Shown here: piece by piece, positions 52,930 through 63,328 of the stretch
How positions within the stretch are numbered: position 1 is the first letter of the stretch
Layout of the letters: every line of letters begins with the position of its first letter
Source: Elusimicrobiota bacterium
GTDB lineage: Bacteria; Elusimicrobiota; Elusimicrobia; FEN-1173; JAKLIF01
DNA length: 64,000 bases
Direction: 5' to 3'
Assembly: GCA_022709755.1 (NCBI GenBank)
Contig: JAKLIF010000004.1
Span: 124,001-188,000, forward strand
Program-made: the position numbers and the translations under genes
The notes under the pieces: model-generated
Databases searched by the model: none
The model's input: the letters and a program-made list of their open reading frames with translations, nothing else
Told to the model about the DNA's origin: nothing

Positions 52930-53883
52930 ATGTCCCGTCTCCTGTTGCGCCTCGGGTCCGGACTTCGGCGTTTTCCCCGGACTCTTTTCCTCCGATTGTT
53001 CCTCGTCCTGGTCGGGATCGAAGGGACGCTCCGCGTTCTGCTGTGGGGCTACGGCGCCGTCTACATATACCGTCATCGAGGCGAAGTCGATCTCACGGCC
53101 TACAGAATCCTCTGCGTCGGAGAATCCTCCTCGTTCGGGGACAACGCCTATCCCGTCAGACTCGAATCGCTGTTCCGGCAGAAATATCCCCATCTCAAAA
53201 TCCAAGTCTTCAACCGAAGCATCCCCGCCATCACCACACCCGAAATCTACCGTCATTTCAACATTCATCTCCGGCTCATCCGGCCGGACGTCGTGAACAT
53301 CCAGACGGGCGCGAACATCTGCGGGCCGTCCATGTTCTTCGGACCTCGGACCGACGATCCCCGGGCCCGAGAAGTCGCGGACATACTGAATTCATCCCGG
53401 GCGCTACAGGCGCTGAAGTTGATCTACACCGCCTTTCACGCCAAGACCGCCCACGAACTCAACATCCAGCGATATCACGGCGAATCGTTCCTGACACAGA
53501 TCCATAAAATCCCCGTCAATTATCTCTCCGTGGACGAACAGAAATACTGGATCGAGAAGATGATCGGAGACGCCCAACGCCACGGCAGCCGGGTGGTATT
53601 GACCGGTTACATCCGCCACCGGATGACGGAACGCCTGCAGTCGATCGCCGACGAACTCCGAATCCCCTTTTCCGACAATCGGGACCTCTACGAGAACCAC
53701 CTCCGGACCGGCGAACTGGACACGATCCTCACCGGCGACGGTTTCCACGCAACCGACTACGGACACGCGCTCGTGGCGCAAAAGCTCTTCGCGATCATCG
53801 ACGACAGGTTCTTCAGGAAGAAGTTCCCCGACGACGTTCCGCCCCCCGTCATCGCCCCGGCCAACGTTCCCCGGGCGGGCTGA
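52930..53883 (+). CDS. Membrane-anchored SGNH/GDSL-type hydrolase-like protein
   Basis: A 317-residue protein: N-terminal membrane helix (about 18-46), then an SGNH-type fold with LCVGESSSFGDN (Ser66 in place of GDS), NIQTGANICGP (oxyanion Asn region), and a C-terminal Asp-His in TGDGFHATDYGHALVA. The catalytic set is plausible but the GES variant is not typical. It is inserted between gcvH and gcvPA with short gaps (13 and 42 bases), so it belongs to the glycine cleavage operon by position. Substrate unknown; a cell-envelope ester or acyl group is a guess. Confidence 0.82.
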   Translation: MSRLLLRLGSGLRRFPRTLFLRLFLVLVGIEGTLRVLLWGYGAVYIYRHRGEVDLTAYRILCVGESSSFGDNAYPVRLESLFRQKYPHLKIQVFNRSIPAITTPEIYRHFNIHLRLIRPDVVNIQTGANICGPSMFFGPRTDDPRAREVADILNSSRALQALKLIYTAFHAKTAHELNIQRYHGESFLTQIHKIPVNYLSVDEQKYWIEKMIGDAQRHGSRVVLTGYIRHRMTERLQSIADELRIPFSDNRDLYENHLRTGELDTILTGDGFHATDYGHALVAQKLFAIIDDRFFRKKFPDDVPPPVIAPANVPRAG

Positions 53884-53898
53884 TGTCCGAATATTTGG

Positions 53899-53904
53899 TA
53901 TAAT
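53899..53904 (+). promoter_or_regulatory. Possible internal -10 element before gcvPA
   Basis: TATAAT at 53899-53904, 22 bases before the gcvPA ATG, with a poor -35 (CGGGCT) at 17-base spacing. It may be an extended or weak internal promoter; single-element evidence only. Confidence 0.35.
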
Positions 53905-53925
53905 CCGGTTTTAGAGAACGACACC

Positions 53926-55254
53926 ATGTTCATCCCCTACACCGCCAAACAGCGCGACGAGATCCTCAAAACGGTCGGAGTCCGGTCATTCGAAGAATTG
54001 ATCGGGGACCTCCCCCAGGACAAACTGCGCCCTTCCTACCATCTCCCGCCGTCGATCACGGAGATGGAACTCCTCCGCCATATGGACGACCTGTCCAAAC
54101 GCGCGTTTCTGGCCCAATCGTTCCTGGGAGCGGGCGCTTACGAACACTTCATCCCCACGGCCGTGTGGTCCCTGGCCCTTCGGGGAGAGTTCGCCACCGC
54201 CTACACACCGTACCAACCGGAGGCCAGTCAAGGGACGCTCCAGAGCATCTACGAATTCCAGACACTGATCTGCGAACTCTTCTCGATGGACGTATCCAAC
54301 GCCTCCCTCTACGACGGCGCCAGCGCCGCCGCCGAAGCGTGCCTGTTGGCGGCCCGTCACACCGGACGCACCGAGATCCTGATCCCGGAGACAGTCCACC
54401 CCCACACGCGACAGGTCATCTCCACGTATCTCGCCCACAGCGGAGCGAAGATCGTCTTGATCCCTTTCCAGCAGCCGACCCTGTCCGGCGAAATCCTGAA
54501 GAAACATCTGAATTCCGACACGGCCGCCCTCCTCCTTCAAACGCCGAACTTCTTCGGTTGCCTCGAAGATCCGGCGCCGCTGTCGAAGATCGTGCATGAG
54601 GCCGGGGCGCTCCTCATCTCCTCCACGTATCCCGCCGCGCTGGGGTTGATCTCCCCGCCGGGCGAATACGACGCCGACATCGCCGTGGCCGAAGGTCAAT
54701 CCCTGGGCGTTCCGCTGAGCTATGGCGGACCCTATCTGGGATTGTTCGCCTGCAAGAAGGAACTGATGCGGAAGATGCCGGGGCGGGTGGTCGGACAGAC
54801 CGTCGACTTGGACGGCAAAAGGGGGTTCGTGCTGACCCTCCAGGCCCGCGAACAGCACATCCGCCGGGAGAAAGCCATGTCGAACATCTGCACCAATCAA
54901 GCCCTCTGCGCCCTGGCCTCGACGATCCACATGGCGCTCCTCGGAAAAAAGGGATTGGCCCGCCTGGCCGACATCAATTTCCAGAAAGCCCACTACGCCG
55001 CCGACCAACTCCAAAAGAACGGGGTGCCGCTCACCTTCACCTCCCCCTTCTTCAACGAGTTCGCCGTCCGATTCCCCCGTTCCCCCGACCCGCTCATCGA
55101 CTCGCTGGGACGGGACCGCATCCTGGCCGGGTTTCCGTTGGGAAAATACTATCCCTCTCTCAAGAACGATCTTCTGGTCTGCGTCACGGAGATCAAGACG
55201 AAACAGGACATCGACGATTTCGTCACGCGGGTCACGGAGTGGGCACGGCCATGA
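53926..55254 (+). CDS. gcvPA: Glycine dehydrogenase subunit 1 (P protein alpha)
   Basis: N-terminal half of the split P protein, 442 residues, PLP-dependent fold with IPTAVWSLALRGEFATAYTPYQPEASQG and TLQSIYEFQTLICELFSMDVSNASLYDG. It forms a heterotetramer with GcvPB in two-subunit systems. No PLP lysine is expected in this subunit. Its stop overlaps the gcvPB ATG (ATGA 55251-55254). Confidence 0.96.
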   Translation: MFIPYTAKQRDEILKTVGVRSFEELIGDLPQDKLRPSYHLPPSITEMELLRHMDDLSKRAFLAQSFLGAGAYEHFIPTAVWSLALRGEFATAYTPYQPEASQGTLQSIYEFQTLICELFSMDVSNASLYDGASAAAEACLLAARHTGRTEILIPETVHPHTRQVISTYLAHSGAKIVLIPFQQPTLSGEILKKHLNSDTAALLLQTPNFFGCLEDPAPLSKIVHEAGALLISSTYPAALGLISPPGEYDADIAVAEGQSLGVPLSYGGPYLGLFACKKELMRKMPGRVVGQTVDLDGKRGFVLTLQAREQHIRREKAMSNICTNQALCALASTIHMALLGKKGLARLADINFQKAHYAADQLQKNGVPLTFTSPFFNEFAVRFPRSPDPLIDSLGRDRILAGFPLGKYYPSLKNDLLVCVTEIKTKQDIDDFVTRVTEWARP

Positions 55255-56732
55255 CGTTGTCCTCCGGAGACAGCAAGATCATCGAGCCCCTCCTGTTCGA
55301 GAAAAGCGTCCCGGACCGACAAGGGTTCACGTGGCCGGAACTCGACGTGCCCGCCTCGGCCCCGCTGCCATCGAATCTGAGACGGCGGCAAGCGCCGGAC
55401 TGGCCGGAACTGGCGGAGTTGCAGGTGGTGCGCCATTTCACGCGCCTGTCCCAACTGAACTATTCGTTGGACACCCATTTCTATCCCCTGGGGTCCTGCA
55501 CCATGAAATACAATCCGAAAGCCAACGAGCGGGCCGCCTCCTGGCCGGAATTCGCCGAACTCCATCCTCTTCGTCCGGACCATCTCAGCCAGGGAATCCT
55601 GGAAATCCTTTTCAATCTTGAGAAATGGCTGGGAGACATCTGCGGGATGGACGCGGTCACCCTTCAACCGTCGGCCGGCGCCCAGGGCGAGTTGACCGGC
55701 ATCCTCGTGGCCAGGGCCTACCACGAATCGCGCGGCCAGAACCGGCACGTCGTGCTGATCCCCGATTCGGCCCACGGCACCAACCCCGCCAGCGTGGCGG
55801 TCGCGGGGCTGACCGCCGTGACCGTCAAATCGACGGCGGACGGCTGCCTCGACATCGACGATCTAAAAAGCAAACTCAGTTCCGACGTGGCCGTCCTGAT
55901 GATGACGGTCCCGAACACGCTGGGGCTTTTCGAACCGAAGATATTGGAGATCGCCCGGCTGGTCCACGACAGCGGGGCCCTGTTCTATATGGATGGGGCC
56001 AACCTCAACGCGCTGGTCGGGCTGGTGAAACCGGGAGACCTGGGGTTCGACATCATCCACGTGAACGTGCACAAGACCTTTTCCACGCCGCACGGCGGGG
56101 GCGGACCGGGCGCGGGGCCCGTCGGCGTCAAAAAGTTCCTGGCGGATTTCCTCCCGATCCCCCGGATCTCCCTCAAGGACGGCCTCTATTCCCTTTCCGA
56201 GGAATCCCCGAAAACCATCGGACGGGTCCGCAGTTTCCAGGGGAACACCGGCATCCTGATCCGCGCCTACTGCTATCTCCGGCTGCAGGGGGCCCAGGGA
56301 TTGGCCTCCATCAGCGAGAACGCCATCCTGGCGGCCAACTATGTGCGCGTCACACTGGCTCCGCTCTTCCCGAAAATGCCCGTCACTCCGTGCATGCACG
56401 AGGTCGTGGTCTCCGGCGACGGAGCCTATGGTCCCGGGGTCAAAACATTGGACGTGGCCAAACGCCTCCTGGATTACGGGTTCTACGCCCCCACCATCTA
56501 TTTTCCGCTCATCGTCCCGGAAGCCCTGATGATCGAACCGACGGAAACCGAGACCCGCGAGACATTGGATCTCTTCTGCGAAACGATCCGGACCATCCTG
56601 GATGAAAGCCGACGAGATCCGTCCCTGCTGAAAAACGCCCCCACCACGACGCCGGTGCGCCGATTGGACGAAGTCAAGGCCGCGCGAGAACCGAACCTTC
56701 GCCACACTCGGGGCGAAACGTCACCCCGCTAA
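55251..56732 (+). CDS. gcvPB: Glycine dehydrogenase subunit 2 (P protein beta)
   Basis: PLP-bearing half of P protein, 493 residues. THFYPLGSCTMKYNPKANE, PSAGAQGELTGIL, DSAHGTNPAS, and the Schiff-base lysine in HVNVHKTFSTPHGGGGPG (K275). The start is ATG 55251, coupled to gcvPA; a GTG four codons earlier is less likely. With lpd, gcvT and gcvH this completes the glycine cleavage complex. Confidence 0.97.
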   Translation: MTLSSGDSKIIEPLLFEKSVPDRQGFTWPELDVPASAPLPSNLRRRQAPDWPELAELQVVRHFTRLSQLNYSLDTHFYPLGSCTMKYNPKANERAASWPEFAELHPLRPDHLSQGILEILFNLEKWLGDICGMDAVTLQPSAGAQGELTGILVARAYHESRGQNRHVVLIPDSAHGTNPASVAVAGLTAVTVKSTADGCLDIDDLKSKLSSDVAVLMMTVPNTLGLFEPKILEIARLVHDSGALFYMDGANLNALVGLVKPGDLGFDIIHVNVHKTFSTPHGGGGPGAGPVGVKKFLADFLPIPRISLKDGLYSLSEESPKTIGRVRSFQGNTGILIRAYCYLRLQGAQGLASISENAILAANYVRVTLAPLFPKMPVTPCMHEVVVSGDGAYGPGVKTLDVAKRLLDYGFYAPTIYFPLIVPEALMIEPTETETRETLDLFCETIRTILDESRRDPSLLKNAPTTTPVRRLDEVKAAREPNLRHTRGETSPR

Positions 56733-56744
56733 AAAATTTTCCCC

Positions 56745-57401
56745 GTGTCTTCGGCCTGGGTCCTCATCGTCGACGGCGCCGGATCGGGCGCGTTCAACAT
56801 GAAGACCGACGAATCCCTCCTGGCCCGGCAACAACGAGCCGACGCACGGCCCTCCGTCCGGATCTATCGATGGAGTTCCCCCACCATCACCCATGGCCGT
56901 TTTCAAGAAGCCCGATCGATCCGTTCCTGGAACATCGCTCCACGCCACATCCCCCTGGTGCGCCGCCCGACGGCGGGAGGCGCCGTCTTCCACGACACCG
57001 ACCTCAGTTTCTCGATCGCCTGGAAGAGAGGCGAACTGTTCCCGAAAGACACTCGGAAAATCTATCGCTCCATTCACGGCGCCGCGAGAGCGGCCTTGGC
57101 GGACCAAGGGGTCAAGACCTCTTTTCACCGGAGACCTCCGGGGAGGCGCGACGGAAGCGCCGCCAGACCCGTCAACCTCTGTTTTTCAGAGCCGGTCAAA
57201 GACGATCTGATGTGGAACGGACGGAAAGTGCTCGGAGGGGCCCTGCGTTTCACCCGATGGGGAGGACTATATCAAGGGAACCTGACGGGGATTCAGGGCC
57301 TCGTCTACAAGGATTTCGTCGACGCCCTCGCGGGCGCGCTCGTGAAGAAGATATTCGGCCGGAAACCGGTCGTCCGACGATCCGGCGGTCCCGTCAAATA
57401 A
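56745..57401 (+). CDS. Lipoate-protein ligase A / octanoyltransferase-like
   Basis: A 218-residue LplA/LipM-type protein with N-terminal DESLLARQ, VRRPTAGGAVFHDTDLSFSI (lipoate-binding loop) and the catalytic lysine segment GRKVLGGALRFTRWGG. Either LplA ligase or LipM-type octanoyltransferase is possible; position after lipA and gcv genes suits either. GTG 56745 starts it 12 bases after gcvPB. It has no separate C-terminal domain. Its 3' end overlaps the convergent HAD gene by eight bases. Confidence 0.88.
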   Translation: MSSAWVLIVDGAGSGAFNMKTDESLLARQQRADARPSVRIYRWSSPTITHGRFQEARSIRSWNIAPRHIPLVRRPTAGGAVFHDTDLSFSIAWKRGELFPKDTRKIYRSIHGAARAALADQGVKTSFHRRPPGRRDGSAARPVNLCFSEPVKDDLMWNGRKVLGGALRFTRWGGLYQGNLTGIQGLVYKDFVDALAGALVKKIFGRKPVVRRSGGPVK

Positions 57402-58125
57402 TCCCGTCCAACTCCCGAAGCCTCGAGATCGAGACGATCCCGGACGAGGTCCGTCCCGACGGGGTCAACAGGACCGCCTTCAATCCGGCTCGGCGGGCGC
57501 CCCAATAATCCTCCATCAGGCTGTCGCCCACGTGCACGGCCCGGTCCGCCGGAGCGCCCGCCCGTCTCAAGGCCTCGTGGAATATCCGGCGGTCCGGCTT
57601 GACATATCCCACCACGGCGGAGGCCAGCACGAAATCGACCAACGGCGTCACGCCGAGACGGTCGCACAGAGGGAACAGGCGGGAATCCCAGTTGGAGACG
57701 ATCCCGACCCGGAACCCCCGCCGGCGCAATCGCCGGAGGACGGGTTTTGTATCCGGGAACAATTCCCAGGTGTCGGGGTGGGCGAAACGGTCATAAAGAT
57801 CGTCGAAATAGAGGGAGAACCGTCGCGGCGGGAAGCGGGTCCCGAACACGTCCCTCACGATGCGGAACCACCACCGTTTCTCCCCCTCTTCGGTCGTGTT
57901 CTTCAACAGAGACCCCCGGTTGCGGCGGGCCCAGACCGTTCGGAACCGTTCCTCGACCCATCCGGAGGAGACCCGGCAACCGTGCCGGCGCGCGACGCGG
58001 GCATACACATGCCCGACCGACGGGCGAGGCGCGAACAACGTACCGCCCGCATCGAGGAAAACGGCGGTCACTCCCTTCCATTTTCCCGTTAACGAACGAT
58101 GACTCCGATCCCTCTCGACCCTCAT
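57394..58125 (-). CDS. HAD-superfamily hydrolase (HDHD3/REG-2-like)
   Basis: A 243-residue HAD-IA phosphatase-like protein. Motif I is FLDAGGTLF (Asp25 nucleophile; the second Asp of DxDxT is Gly27), motif II VSNWDSR, motif III YVKPDRRIFHEAL and motif IV HVGDSLMEDYWGARRAG. The loss of the general acid at D+2 is often seen in this subfamily and may mean a non-phosphatase role. It is convergent with the ligase gene and divergent from the cobalamin-binding-like gene. Confidence 0.86.
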   Translation of the reverse strand: MRVERDRSHRSLTGKWKGVTAVFLDAGGTLFAPRPSVGHVYARVARRHGCRVSSGWVEERFRTVWARRNRGSLLKNTTEEGEKRWWFRIVRDVFGTRFPPRRFSLYFDDLYDRFAHPDTWELFPDTKPVLRRLRRRGFRVGIVSNWDSRLFPLCDRLGVTPLVDFVLASAVVGYVKPDRRIFHEALRRAGAPADRAVHVGDSLMEDYWGARRAGLKAVLLTPSGRTSSGIVSISRLRELDGII

Positions 58126-58161
58126 GTTTGGAAATCCTTTTATTGCTCCCCCAAAAAGGTG

Positions 58162-58167
58162 TATAAT
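58162..58167 (+). promoter_or_regulatory. -10 element upstream of the nitrogen-related operon
   Basis: TATAAT at 58162-58167 in an AT-rich 160-base gap, with weak -35 (TTTATT) at 17 bases. A second TATTAT lies at 58225-58230. Leader of about 110 bases from the first site. No cobalamin-riboswitch box is visible. One five-codon ORF (58271-58288) overlaps the next start as ATGA. Confidence 0.45.
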
Positions 58168-58285
58168 GGAAGAACTACCTTAAAACAACCGAAACAAGCG
58201 ATCGAACTCAAAATACTGCGGAATTATTATATCACAACGAATCCCGGTGAATCGGTTTTGATTTCAGAGCGATGACGACGGAAAA

Positions 58286-59248
58286 ATGATCAAAAAAGTC
58301 CAACCACCCAACAAGATCAAGATCTGTTCCTTCCATCCGGGAGGGACCGAGACGGTCTACGCCCTGGGTCTCGGGCGGAACCTGGTCGGCGTGTCTCACG
58401 CCTGCGACTATCCCCCCGAGGTCCGACGGAAACCCCGGATCACCACGTGCGCCATCGACAAGGAGAAGATGACCAGCCGGGAGATCGCCGACACCGTGTC
58501 CGACCTCCTCGGGAAGGGCCAATCGCTCCGCTGCGTCGACACCTCCCTATTGACCGAACTCCAACCCGACGTATTGATCTCCCATGACTGCTGTTACCCC
58601 GGCCTCCCCCTCGAAAAACCGTCGGAAGCCCCCCTGTCGTCGGACAAAGTGAAATTCCTCTCGTTGTCGCCCCGATCCCTGGAGAACATCTTCGAGAACA
58701 TCCGCCTGATCGGAGAAGCCACCGATTCGATCGAATCCGCCCAGAAGCTCGTCTACCAGCTGCGGATGCGCGCGACGGCCGTCCAATGCAAGACCTTCTT
58801 CAAGAAGCAAAAACCCAAGGTGCTGGTATTGGATTGGCTCGACCCGATCTCGCTGGCCGGACGGTGGATCCCCGAGATGGTCGAGATCGCCGGGGGGATC
58901 TCCCTGGACGGATTGGAAGGCAACGATTCCCGTCCGACGGACTGGGGCCGGATCGCCGAGTTCAACCCCGACGTCCTCCTCTACGCCCCCTATGGATATC
59001 ACCTGCGGCAGGCCCTGAAAAACGTGCCCGTGATCCCGGAGGCGGTCATGCAACAGCCGTTCAACGCCCTGAAGAACCGCGCGGTCTATGCCGTGGACGC
59101 GGCCTCCTATCTCTCGCGCCCGGGACCGCGGTTGATCGACGGGATCGAACTGATCGCGCACATCCTCCATCCGGACATCTGCCGGTGGGATGGCCCCTCC
59201 AACGCTTTTTCACATGTCGTCTTTCCAGGAGATAAAAAACAAAAATGA
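58286..59248 (+). CDS. BtuF-like cobalamin-binding protein without signal peptide
   Basis: A 320-residue periplasmic-binding-protein fold of the BtuF/helical-backbone type: KICSFHPGGTETVYALGLGRNLVGVSHACDYPPEV, LQPDVLISHDCCYP, PKVLVLDWLDPISLAGRWIPEMVEIAGG and NRAVYAVDAASYLSRPGPRLIDG are in fragments typical of the family. There is no signal peptide or lipobox (it starts MIKKVQPPNK), so it should be cytoplasmic. No BtuC or BtuD partners are adjacent. Overlaps gdh by four bases. Confidence 0.88.
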   Translation: MIKKVQPPNKIKICSFHPGGTETVYALGLGRNLVGVSHACDYPPEVRRKPRITTCAIDKEKMTSREIADTVSDLLGKGQSLRCVDTSLLTELQPDVLISHDCCYPGLPLEKPSEAPLSSDKVKFLSLSPRSLENIFENIRLIGEATDSIESAQKLVYQLRMRATAVQCKTFFKKQKPKVLVLDWLDPISLAGRWIPEMVEIAGGISLDGLEGNDSRPTDWGRIAEFNPDVLLYAPYGYHLRQALKNVPVIPEAVMQQPFNALKNRAVYAVDAASYLSRPGPRLIDGIELIAHILHPDICRWDGPSNAFSHVVFPGDKKQK

Positions 59249-60501
59249 CATCCCTCCCCACCCCCTCTCTGTGGACGGAATCGTTGGATTATCTCGGCGA
59301 AGTGGCCCGCCACCTGAAGCTGCCGGATGGCATCCATGAGAAACTCCGTCACTGCCGGCGATCACTGGTCGTCTCCATCCCCACCCGGATGGACGATGGA
59401 TCCGTCAAGGTGTTCCAGGGATACCGTGTGCAACACAACACGGATCGCGGCCCCACCAAGGGCGGGCTCCGCTATCACCCGAACGTTTCCCTGAACCAGA
59501 TGAAGGCGATGGCCATGCTGATGTCCTGGAAATGCGCTCTCATGAACCTGCCCTTCGGCGGAGCCAAGGGAGGGGTTGTCTGCGACCCCAACGTCCTGTC
59601 TCCCGGAGAGATCGAACGGATGACCCGCCGATACACGTCGGAGATATCCCTCATCATCGGGCCGGAGAAAGACATCCCGGCGCCCGACCTCAACACCACC
59701 CCGCAGATCATGGGGTGGATGATGGACACGTATTCCATGAACGCCGGTTATTCCGTCCCGGGCGTGGTCACGGGAAAACCCATCGAGATCGGCGGCACCG
59801 CGGGACGGAGGGAAGCGCCGGCGCGCGGCGTCGTCCACTGCGTCCAACTGGCTTTGGAGAACCTCGGGCTCCCCGTTCCGGGGGCCACCGTGGCGATCCA
59901 GGGATACGGTTACGTCGGACGCCATGCCCACGAAGAGTTCGAGAACCGGGGGCTCAAGGTGATCGCGGTCTCCGACACCTCGGGGGCCATCCATTCGGAG
60001 AAAGGGCTCCCGTACAAAGCGCTGGCCCGGCACAAGGCGGAACAGCGACACGTCAAAGGATTCACTCCGGCCCAAGCGATGACGGGAGAAGAACTCCTCA
60101 CGCTGAAGGCCGACATCCTGGTCTTGGCCGCCGAGGAGAACCAGATCGACGCCGCGGTCGCCGCCCGGATGAATTGCAAGGTCCTCGCCGAGGCGGCCAG
60201 CGCGCCCACGCACCGGAACGCCGACCCCGTCCTCCGGCAGAAAAAGATCTTCGTCATCCCCGACATCCTGTGCAGCGCCGGAGGGGTGACCGTCAGCTAC
60301 TTCGAATGGGTGCAGGACATCCAATCCTTCTTCTGGTCCGAAAACCAGATCCACGAAAACCTGCGGAATGCGCTCTCCAGGGCATTCCAGACCGTCATCG
60401 CCCGTGAGGAATGCCGGACGGCGGACATGCGTTTCGCCGCCCATGCCCTGGCCGTCCAAAAGGTGGCCGAAGCCATCCGGATCCGCGGGATCTATCCCTG
60501 A
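59245..60501 (+). CDS. gdhA: Glutamate dehydrogenase (Glu/Leu/Phe/Val family)
   Basis: A 418-residue NAD(P)-dependent enzyme. Glutamate-binding lysines lie in PTKGGLRYHP and PFGGAKGGVVCDP, the catalytic Asp in PAPDLNT, and the nucleotide-binding motif reads IQGYGYVG in place of the usual GFGNVG. It interconverts glutamate and 2-oxoglutarate plus ammonia; leucine dehydrogenases are shorter. ATGA overlap with the BtuF-like gene upstream. Confidence 0.94.
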   Translation: MTSLPTPSLWTESLDYLGEVARHLKLPDGIHEKLRHCRRSLVVSIPTRMDDGSVKVFQGYRVQHNTDRGPTKGGLRYHPNVSLNQMKAMAMLMSWKCALMNLPFGGAKGGVVCDPNVLSPGEIERMTRRYTSEISLIIGPEKDIPAPDLNTTPQIMGWMMDTYSMNAGYSVPGVVTGKPIEIGGTAGRREAPARGVVHCVQLALENLGLPVPGATVAIQGYGYVGRHAHEEFENRGLKVIAVSDTSGAIHSEKGLPYKALARHKAEQRHVKGFTPAQAMTGEELLTLKADILVLAAEENQIDAAVAARMNCKVLAEAASAPTHRNADPVLRQKKIFVIPDILCSAGGVTVSYFEWVQDIQSFFWSENQIHENLRNALSRAFQTVIAREECRTADMRFAAHALAVQKVAEAIRIRGIYP

Positions 60502-60506
60502 CCGCC

Positions 60507-61382
60507 ATGTCCAGACTCGTCCGATGCGGACTCGTCCAATGCCGGGTCCCCCTTCAAGCCGATCAGGCCGCCCCCCGACAGATCAAGAAGAAGATGATCG
60601 AGAAACAGGTCTCTTTCGTCGAAAAAGCGGGGAGGTCCGGCGTCCAGATCCTCTGTCTTCAGGAACTTTTCTGGGGACCCTACTTCTGCGCCGAGCAGTC
60701 GACGAAATGGTATGACCTGGCGGAACCCATCCCGGGCCCGACCGTCAAGCTCATGGCCCGTTACGCCCGCAAATACAAGATGGTGATCGTCGTTCCCCTC
60801 CACGAGACTCCTCTCCCCGGGGTCTACTACAACACCGCCGCCGTCCTGGACGACCGCGGAAAGCTCCTCGGCCTCTACCGGAAGACCCACCTGCCCCATT
60901 GTCTGCCGGGATTCTGGGAAAAGTTCTACTTCAAGCCGGGCAACACGGGATATAAGGTCTTTGAAACGCGGTATGCGAAAATCGGCGTGTATCTCTGTTA
61001 TGACCGGCATTTTCCGGAAGGGGCCCGCGCCCTCGGATTGAACGGGGCGGAGATCGTCTTCAACCCGAGCGCCACCGTCGCCGGACTGGCCGAACACCTC
61101 TGGAAACTGGAACAACCCGCCCACGCCGTGGCGAACCAATATTTCGTCGGATGCGTGAACCGGGTCGGGATCGAGAGACCCTGGAAGATCGGGAATTTCT
61201 TCGGTACCTCCTACTTCGCGGACACTCGCGGAAAGGTCATCTCGACGGCCTCGCGCGACAAGGACGAGCTCCTCACGGCCGACCTGGACCTGGACCAGAT
61301 CCTCGAAACCCGCAAGACCTGGCAATTCTTTCGGGACCGCCGTCCCGAGACTTATACCGAATTGACGGAGATGTTGCCCTGA
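60507..61382 (+). CDS. Nitrilase-family amidohydrolase, beta-ureidopropionase-like
   Basis: A 291-residue carbon-nitrogen hydrolase with the triad Glu53 (CLQELFWGP), Lys126 (YRKTHLPH) and Cys164 (YLCYDRHFPEGAR). The sequence around the Cys and the later LNGAEIVFNPSAT and LEQPAHAVANQYFVGCVNRVG resemble bacterial N-carbamoyl-beta-alanine hydrolases (PydC type). It would release ammonia, CO2 and beta-alanine; the latter feeds panC chemistry in principle. No dihydropyrimidinase or dihydropyrimidine dehydrogenase is in the window. The start is ATG 60507, five bases after gdh. Confidence 0.88.
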   Translation: MSRLVRCGLVQCRVPLQADQAAPRQIKKKMIEKQVSFVEKAGRSGVQILCLQELFWGPYFCAEQSTKWYDLAEPIPGPTVKLMARYARKYKMVIVVPLHETPLPGVYYNTAAVLDDRGKLLGLYRKTHLPHCLPGFWEKFYFKPGNTGYKVFETRYAKIGVYLCYDRHFPEGARALGLNGAEIVFNPSATVAGLAEHLWKLEQPAHAVANQYFVGCVNRVGIERPWKIGNFFGTSYFADTRGKVISTASRDKDELLTADLDLDQILETRKTWQFFRDRRPETYTELTEMLP

Positions 61383-61383
61383 C

Positions 61384-62922
<1,539 letters not shown>

Positions 62923-62928
62923 GTCACC

Positions 62929-63327
62929 ATGACAGAATCTGCCGACGCAAATAAGAAAATCGTGGTCGTCGTCGTCGAAGACGACCATTACATCCTGGAT
63001 TTCATGAAATTCACCCTGGAGGAACAGGGCTACCACGTCTTCGGCGCCGCCGACGGCGAAGAAGGGCTCAGCCTGATCCAATCACAGCTCCCGCTGCTGG
63101 TCGTCTTGGACCTCATGCTCCCGAAGATGGACGGTTTCGCGATCCTGAAGCGGATGTCGGAAAAGCCGGAGACGGCCCACATCCCGGTGGTCGTCGTCAG
63201 CGCCTACACGGCCAGCGAATCCACCCGGCGCATGGTCAACTCCCAATCCAACGTGAAAGACATCTTCACCAAACCCGTCCGCACCAAAGATTTCCTCGAA
63301 AAACTCCGCACGTTGATCCCGAGCTGA
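62929..63327 (+). CDS. Stand-alone response-regulator receiver
   Basis: A 132-residue CheY-like receiver with all functional residues: VVEDDHY (acidic pocket Glu17, Asp18, Asp19), VLDLMLPKMDGF (phosphoacceptor Asp61), VVSAY and FTKPVRTKDFL (Lys-Pro). No output domain. It lies six bases after the NCS1 transporter, and the next gene starts two bases after it, in the same operon. The cognate kinase is not in the window. Confidence 0.94.
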   Translation: MTESADANKKIVVVVVEDDHYILDFMKFTLEEQGYHVFGAADGEEGLSLIQSQLPLLVVLDLMLPKMDGFAILKRMSEKPETAHIPVVVVSAYTASESTRRMVNSQSNVKDIFTKPVRTKDFLEKLRTLIPS

Positions 63328-63328
63328 C

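Noticed and set aside
58126-58285. Cobalamin riboswitch ahead of the BtuF-like gene
   Set aside because: No B12-box-like conserved core was seen in the 160-base gap.
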